Of a stretch of DNA of 64,000 nucleotides, positions 58,801 to 64,000 are shown one piece after another (the stretch's first letter is position 1; each line of letters opens with the position of its first letter). The position numbers were made by a program, and so were the translations under genes. Source of the DNA: Pomphorhynchus laevis (Eukaryota > Acanthocephala > Palaeacanthocephala > Echinorhynchida > Pomphorhynchidae); contig WNNJ02003822.1 of assembly GCA_012934845.2 (NCBI GenBank), positions 169,733-233,732 of the forward strand, given 5' to 3'. Under the pieces are notes generated by a model, which was not told the DNA's origin, ran no database searches, and saw nothing but the letters and a program-made list of their open reading frames with translations.

Positions 58801-61548
58801 AATCAGATTTAAAAATCCCAAAATGGCATTATATATTATGTATTTATGTTGTAGACTTGAATTAATGTATTTCTTTATATTAGTTAATGATGGTTTCATA
58901 GACATGAAATATCATGTATATATCATATGTCATATCATATTTATATATCATGTCTATAAAAACATTATTAACTAGTTTTTAATTTATTTGGCTGTGTATG
59001 AAGGACGGCTCTTTCACATTATTTATCGCTTTAAAATTTTAATACTAATTAATGCTCAGAAAACATGTAATAAAAATTCATAAAAAGCATTTTAAAAATA
59101 CATTTTATAAATACCTCTAAATATCGAAGCCTCAAATTTTTAATAATTTTGATTTATCGTATTATTCACAGCCTCAATTAATTCATTTTATTCGATTTAA
59201 TAAAGTGAACATTTAATTCATTTACCTTTTTTTATTGGATGTTTCTCTTTTTAATCAACGTATTTTGATGGTATGAATCTTCCATTCATAATTGATATGT
59301 CATCAATTATGAAAGATGATTAAATAATAAAAGGTGATTTATAGATTTTCTAACTCTAAATTGGTTAACGTAAAATCGTAAGCATTAAAATCATTTTTTT
59401 GTATCGAATAATTAATTGAATGATTACGTTATCGAAATAAATTGCAATTGATTTCTTCAATTATTTACACTCAATTTTATTTAATTTGCAATTTTATGTT
59501 TTATTTTTCTATTAAAAATAAAAAATAGAATAGAGAATAAAAAATAGACTTTAAAATATGATCAAACTTTAAATTTTAAAAAGCTGTTTAAAATATATTA
59601 AAAGTTTGAAAAAACTTAAATCGTAATTGTCTACACAATTTAAAAGTAATGTTTACATTTTTCGATTATTAATCACTAGATTAATAATCGAAATTATTTA
59701 TCAAGATATTAAATATTAATATTTAATATTTAATATTAAGTTAATATGCATTAATTTCTATACATTTCTGTATTGATAATAACCAAAGAGCTATAATTAA
59801 TTATAAAATTGGTGTCATATTTTATATTTGTGGTTTCCAAAAATTTAATTGTCTTTAGTTGGTTGTGTTTGCTAGCCTCATACACTTGACAGCGTTTTGC
59901 TCAACTCAAGTATTCATGGATGGCAATCAAAATAAACATTAAACTCTGGAATTATATATAGTGATATAGTAAACATCATAGTAAATATAAAACATTAAAC
60001 TATATACAAATTTATAAAACTATATACACACTTATATACAAACTGTAGATTTTATATATAAACTATATATATAGTTTATTAAACTATTTATAAACTTTAT
60101 CATAGTGATATAGTAAATAGTAATTTTATTGATTTATAAAACGATCAGAATCTAAATAGATAAATAATTATATATATTGTATTTCTCTAGTATTTCAAAT
60201 ATTTACTGAACCTTTCCAAAACATCTGTGCTCTGTTGAGAGTTTTTTTTATTTAACGTAGAACTGATCTACAGATGAAAGAGGTTCGATTTCTTGGACTT
60301 GATGAAGGCAACGGTCCTGCCCCTCTTGTCGTCACTAACGAAACAGGTAGTGTGAATGATGCACTTTTAAGTGCATCATTTGAAACAAACCCCATGAACA
60401 GTGACGCGAAATTCTTTTTTGGAGCAAATTGTTCATCCGTTGGAATATATTATCATTCGGTATGTATTTAGCTTGTCAAAATAAATAACTAAATAATTAT
60501 TATTTAGTAAATAATGCGTTAAATCATTTAAAAAGATAAATTATAAAATGTACTAATTAATAAATTATCAAAATGTTTTTTAAACTTTTGAATTAGTGAT
60601 TTCAATTGATTTTAAAATTACTGATTTTATTTGACATTTAATATAATTAGAAGAAATTACATCAATCGTTGATATATAATTTGTAGATATCATTCTTACC
60701 GTTTTGTTTTTACCATTATAGGTATGATTTTACAATCATTTGTACGATTATTTTCATACACTAACTCAGGGCTCTAATCACTTAAGCTCAATATTGTTTG
60801 ATTGCAAAAATATACTTGTTTTGTGAAACGAGTATTTAAAAAACACGTGTCAGATCATTTTTATTTTATATTTTATAGTATCAAATTCTCTTAATTATAA
60901 TTTTTATATTATAATTATGTTGATTGACAAATTTTTAATTTTAGAAATTTTAAAATTCAAAACATTTCCTAAAAAATGAATGATTTATTGCTTAAAAATG
61001 CCAGAATAAAAAATAAATTATTGATATACATGGTTCTTTAAACTTTTAAAATTACGATTTATTAACTTTTTTATATTTTAATGATGTCGTCTTCAGTATA
61101 AGCATTTCAGATTATTTTTTGAATTTTTATAAAAAAACCTTTTTTTAATTACAAATTGGTTTGTTTTTTTGCTAATTGGTTTGTAAAAACTGTTAGCAAT
61201 AAAATAAAAAACAAATTTGTTTCGTATTTCATAAATTTATTAGTGAACATGCATTATTTATATTAACCTATATTTTACTTTCTTTATCCAAGGAATCCAT
61301 AAATTGTCTAGTTTCATCGTTCGTAACACGTGATCGCAAGCAACTTTCAAGGTACAAATACCTAATTGGTAGTTTTATGCTATTTTGAGTTTCAGCATGA
61401 AAGCGGCCGCGTATTCAACATATGTTGAAGCGAAACAGCGAACAAAGTTGCTTTTAAAGCATAACTTAGAGCACGTTAAACTTCTTGACATTGATATCTA
61501 TTTACGGTCATCATATTTCATTTTACCTAATCTGGGAAAATACTCAAA
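46848..61548 (+). CDS. VPS13: VPS13 bridge-like lipid transfer protein, first 20 exons (continues beyond window)
   Basis: Exons: 46848-46947, 47000-47043, 47093-47135, 49939-50034, 50086-50187, 50755-50942, 52999-53058, 53105-53185, 54059-54113, 54163-54293, 55954-56066, 56115-56283, 56333-56395, 57236-57320, 58267-58367, 58414-58487, 58539-58628, 60261-60459, 61293-61351, 61396-61548. All joints are GT-AG and keep frame, giving 668 residues with no stop. The N-terminus MVFEVMLAKILEGYLGDYIE is the chorein start of VPS13A/C; VPWNSFYTQTVKVEVDGLYL (69-88), TFAERL, HIRMEDQ and FGLTLSTIQL follow. Later landmarks are TTDENWQ, KWENMKIHLKMCREYRKLF, TWGAWVQSFWKQEEE, KSKLFEAIGY and VRFLGLDEG. VPS13 forms a rod with a hydrophobic groove that moves phospholipids at membrane contact sites. 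The A/C type fits better than B or D. Full proteins exceed 3000 residues, so most lies past 64000. Exon 18 needs acceptor 60260; a tempting ATG at 60274 is internal. Confidence 0.93.
48521..48582. repeat. near-perfect 30-bp palindrome in VPS13 intron 3
   Basis: 48521-48550 pairs with 48553-48582, one mismatch, 2-nt centre. It contains CGGCAATTACATTT and its complement. Confidence 0.9.
48605..49335. repeat. palindromic MITE-like element in VPS13 intron 3
   Basis: Arms of about 145 bp (48605-48749, 49191-49335) are inverted copies with few mismatches, for example TAGAGATATGTAATCTATA. The 440-bp centre has no ORF but has internal short palindromes (near 49083-49112). Likely a non-autonomous DNA transposon; superfamily unknown. 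Confidence 0.8.
51562..52114. repeat. MITE-like element with 88-bp inverted repeats in VPS13 intron 6
   Basis: Arms 51562-51649 and 52027-52114 are inverted copies: AGTGGTCGGTTTG against AGTGGTTGGTTTG, and CACTACAATCAGCGT in both. A third, decayed copy of the left arm lies at 51944-52019, abutting the right arm and making a central GGTCCTCATCAT palindrome. No transposase. A target duplication is not clear. Confidence 0.8.
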
Positions 61549-62029
61549 GTACGTATATATAATTTCGAAGCATTTTGGGGCAGTGGCATTTACTAATTTA
61601 TATTAATGTAATTAATAAACTATTGACTCTTTAGTTTATATAAATTCTTTCGATTAGAGTTAAAATGACAAATTTATGCTTCGTAAAAACTTTGACATCA
61701 ATGAACACTTAAAATGATTAACTTACCAAAATTTCAATGTCCAATACAAATGTAGAATACTAAATTGTGATACATTGGTTATGTTAAATAAAAACCTTAC
61801 TTAGCATTTATGCTGTCCTTATTAATTGTATTCAATCATATTTATTAATAATAAATTATTTGCTTATATTAGTATTGGTTAACCAATTAAACTTCAATGA
61901 TATATGCGATATTCCTTTATCGTATTAGTGTGATTGGATTTTACCAAGCTTGTTTAGTACAGAATACAATATTAAAACCTATTTTATTTGTTTTATATAA
62001 ATTAAATCAGTTAACCGATTAAAAATAAA

Positions 62030-62280
62030 TGTTTTTTTTTATATTTTAAATGTAAATTGTTATATATTAATAAATAAATTTATCTTTATTTTTTATAAAT
62101 TAAAAATAAAGATAAATAATTATAAATAATAAATAATTATTTAAGACTTTATACAATTTATATTTATATGACGAAAAAATTTAAAATTGAAATTAAAATA
62201 TAAAATAAAAATTTATTTTTGTCGATTGACTAATAAATAATGTATCTGAATAAGAAATAGAGCTCACGGAGTTTTATAAA
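62030..62280 (+). repeat. structured-repeat flank copy in VPS13 intron 20
   Basis: Shares AAAATAAAGATAAATAAT, TTATACAATTTATATTTA and ATTGACTAATAAATAA with the YPEL5 intron copies. The GC-rich core is absent. Confidence 0.65.
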
Positions 62281-62549
62281 TACATTTTACCTTTATTTAT
62301 TTCGAGTATAGATAATTGATATATTTGATATAAAATAAATATATTTAAAAACGATTATTTATGATTTATTTTTGGCCCAAATAAACAAATAGCTGATAAA
62401 AATAAATTAATATAAAATTTTTAAGGTTATCTTATCCGTTTCGATTTTTATTATTGGTAACCGTTTTTCGATTATTGGTAACCGTTTTTAAAATTTGCAA
62501 AATTAGCTAGGAATGTTCTGATGTAATAATTTTTAATCCTTAACCGCAG

Positions 62550-62868
62550 CGCGTAAAATTACAATTAACGATATCGAAAATACCTAATTAAGAAATAACT
62601 CTGACATATGCTTCTAACAACGGCAATCCAACTTTATCTTAGAGACAAGATAGTAGTGTATACTTAAAATATTTTATATTAAACCTTAGTCTAAAGATCT
62701 AAATCGATATTTACATATCGATTCACATATTTGATCTATTTACAAATTACATGTCTAGATCTAAACTTATATTTATCTGGCGATTAGGTATTTAGGCGAC
62801 ATGAATTACTTGTCGCGTAAAATTACAATTAACGATATCGAAAATACCTAATTAAGAAATAACTCTGA
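62550..62868 (+). repeat. 55-bp identical direct repeat
   Basis: 62550-62604 and 62814-62868 are identical (start CGCGTAAAATTACAATT, end AATAACTCTGA), 264 bp apart. Confidence 0.9.
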
Positions 62869-63059
62869 GCACAGAAATTAAACTTACCAGAAAACTATCA
62901 AATTTTGAAAAACCATTGGATTTATTAAATTTCTTTGAAATTTGTGCAATATTGCATTTTGGTGATTATAATAAATCAATTATAAATTTTAATTTTTTTA
63001 AATTTTGATTTAGCATTATTATTTTTCATTTTTATTGTTGTAATTTTATAATTATATTA

Positions 63060-63960
63060 AATACTGCTGTTGGCCTATAGATAGGATTAAAACAACGTGC
63101 AGTGTCATCAGAAATTTCAATTGTAACAATGACTGCACATATATTTATTTTTTCGTTATGTTATGTATTTATAATATAGCGTATATATAATGAAACGTAC
63201 TACTTGCAATTTGTAGCTGATGAATCAGTAGCTGATGAGGTCAACCAATACTAAAATGTAGCCTACTACTTTTAAATATTTAATGCCAATAAAAACAACG
63301 GGCAGTGTCATTAGAAATTTCAATTGTAACAATGACTGCGCAGTTATATTAACTTAAAGTTAGGAAGTAGTAAACTATAAATGACTAGTTTGATAATAGA
63401 AATTAATTGCAAATACAGGTAGGTTTACCAATTGGAGGTTGATCATTCCCCTATCAACGCTGATTTAGTTTGAAATGATAAATGATTTCAATTAAATTTG
63501 CAAAATGTAAGACGAAAGCCTTTCATTAAAACTAAATGCCAAAAAAGCAGACGAGTCGAGTGATCGTCAGCCAACATTAAAAGGATTGAAACGTGAAACG
63601 AAGGTATTGGATCAGTAGCTGACGAGGCCCACCAATACTTAAATGTAGCGTTTTGCTGTTGGCATATACAGGATTAAAGTAACGTGCAGAATAATCATCA
63701 AAGTAGTCAAAACTTTCAATTGTAACAATGACTGCACATATATTTATTTTTTCGTTATGTTATGTATTTATAATATAGCGTATATATAATGAAACGTACT
63801 ACTTGCAATTTGTAGCTGATGAATCAGTAGCTGATGAGGTCAACCAATACTAAAATGTAGCCTACTACTTTTAAATATTTAATGCCAATAAAAACAACGA
63901 GCAGTGTCATCAGAAATTTCAATTGTAACAATGACCGATATATAATATATATAATTAATG
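63060..63960 (+). repeat. tandem repeat of about 600 bp
   Basis: 63116-63336 and 63715-63935 are nearly identical (221 bp, offset 599). The segment between (63380-63660) is found inverted at 21180-21830. The array probably continues past the window edge. No ORF. Confidence 0.85.
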
Positions 63961-64000
63961 ACTAATATAATAATATTTTATCTATTATTCATAATATATA

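Noticed and set aside
60274-60471. Separate small gene starting at ATG 60274
   Set aside because: It is VPS13 exon 18 read with its donor; the real acceptor at 60260 keeps frame with exons 17 and 19.
1-64000. Non-standard genetic code suggested by in-frame TGA/TAG in LINE copies
   Set aside because: YPEL5 and VPS13 read cleanly with the standard code; the stops are ordinary decay of dead copies.
1-64000. tRNA, rRNA, CRISPR or bacterial operon
   Set aside because: No TPsiC-like box with cloverleaf arms, no regular spacer array, no ribosome-binding-site-led gene clusters were seen by eye; a covariance-model scan was not possible.

Overview
This is AT-rich nuclear DNA from an animal, most likely an invertebrate. 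The evidence is spliceosomal GT-AG introns, two conserved animal genes, and many non-LTR retrotransposons (LINEs) of CR1/L2/Jockey type. I cannot name the species. Both host genes lie on the + strand. The first is a two-exon yippee-like gene of YPEL5 type (24570-24746 and 30692-30868). The second is the 5' part of a VPS13 lipid-transfer gene: 20 exons from 46848 to 61548, continuing past the right edge. VPS13 introns are either tiny (44-52 nt) or large (567-2803 nt). None of these exons stands out as a full-length gene on its own, so both genes had to be assembled from short exons.

Layout. 1-24.3 kb is a LINE graveyard. The dominant family, called TL here, has a T/C-rich coding strand, an ORF1 with a PHD-like zinc finger, and an ORF2 with endonuclease and reverse transcriptase. 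It occurs as subfamilies TL1 and TL2. A second family (LB) and a third (LC) are nested with it. The best structure is a three-level nest at 14.4-19.9 kb: TL2 (+) inside TL1 (-) inside LB (-). 24.57-30.87 kb is YPEL5, whose 5.9 kb intron holds a TL1 3' end, a fossil of an unusual reverse-transcriptase family, and many copies of a structured AT-rich repeat. 31.2-33.4 kb is a Merlin DNA transposon with 485-bp terminal inverted repeats and an 8-bp target duplication. 33.4-46.8 kb is mostly non-coding, with decayed LINE pieces and two consecutive TL1 copies (38.3-42.9 kb). 46.85-64 kb is VPS13, whose large introns carry two palindromic, MITE-like elements and a near-perfect 30-bp palindrome. The last 2 kb holds more repeats.

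Most interesting signals. (1) A short hairpin at the 3' end of every TL copy that keeps it shows compensating base changes between copies, suggesting a selected RNA structure. (2) The intron repeat has a GC-rich core whose pairing arms also co-vary, and in one copy the arms interleave like a pseudoknot. (3) The three-level LINE nest gives a relative insertion order. (4) The Merlin element sits between two diverged copies of the YPEL5 3' flank. I see no CRISPR array, no tRNA or rRNA gene, and no bacterial-type operon.
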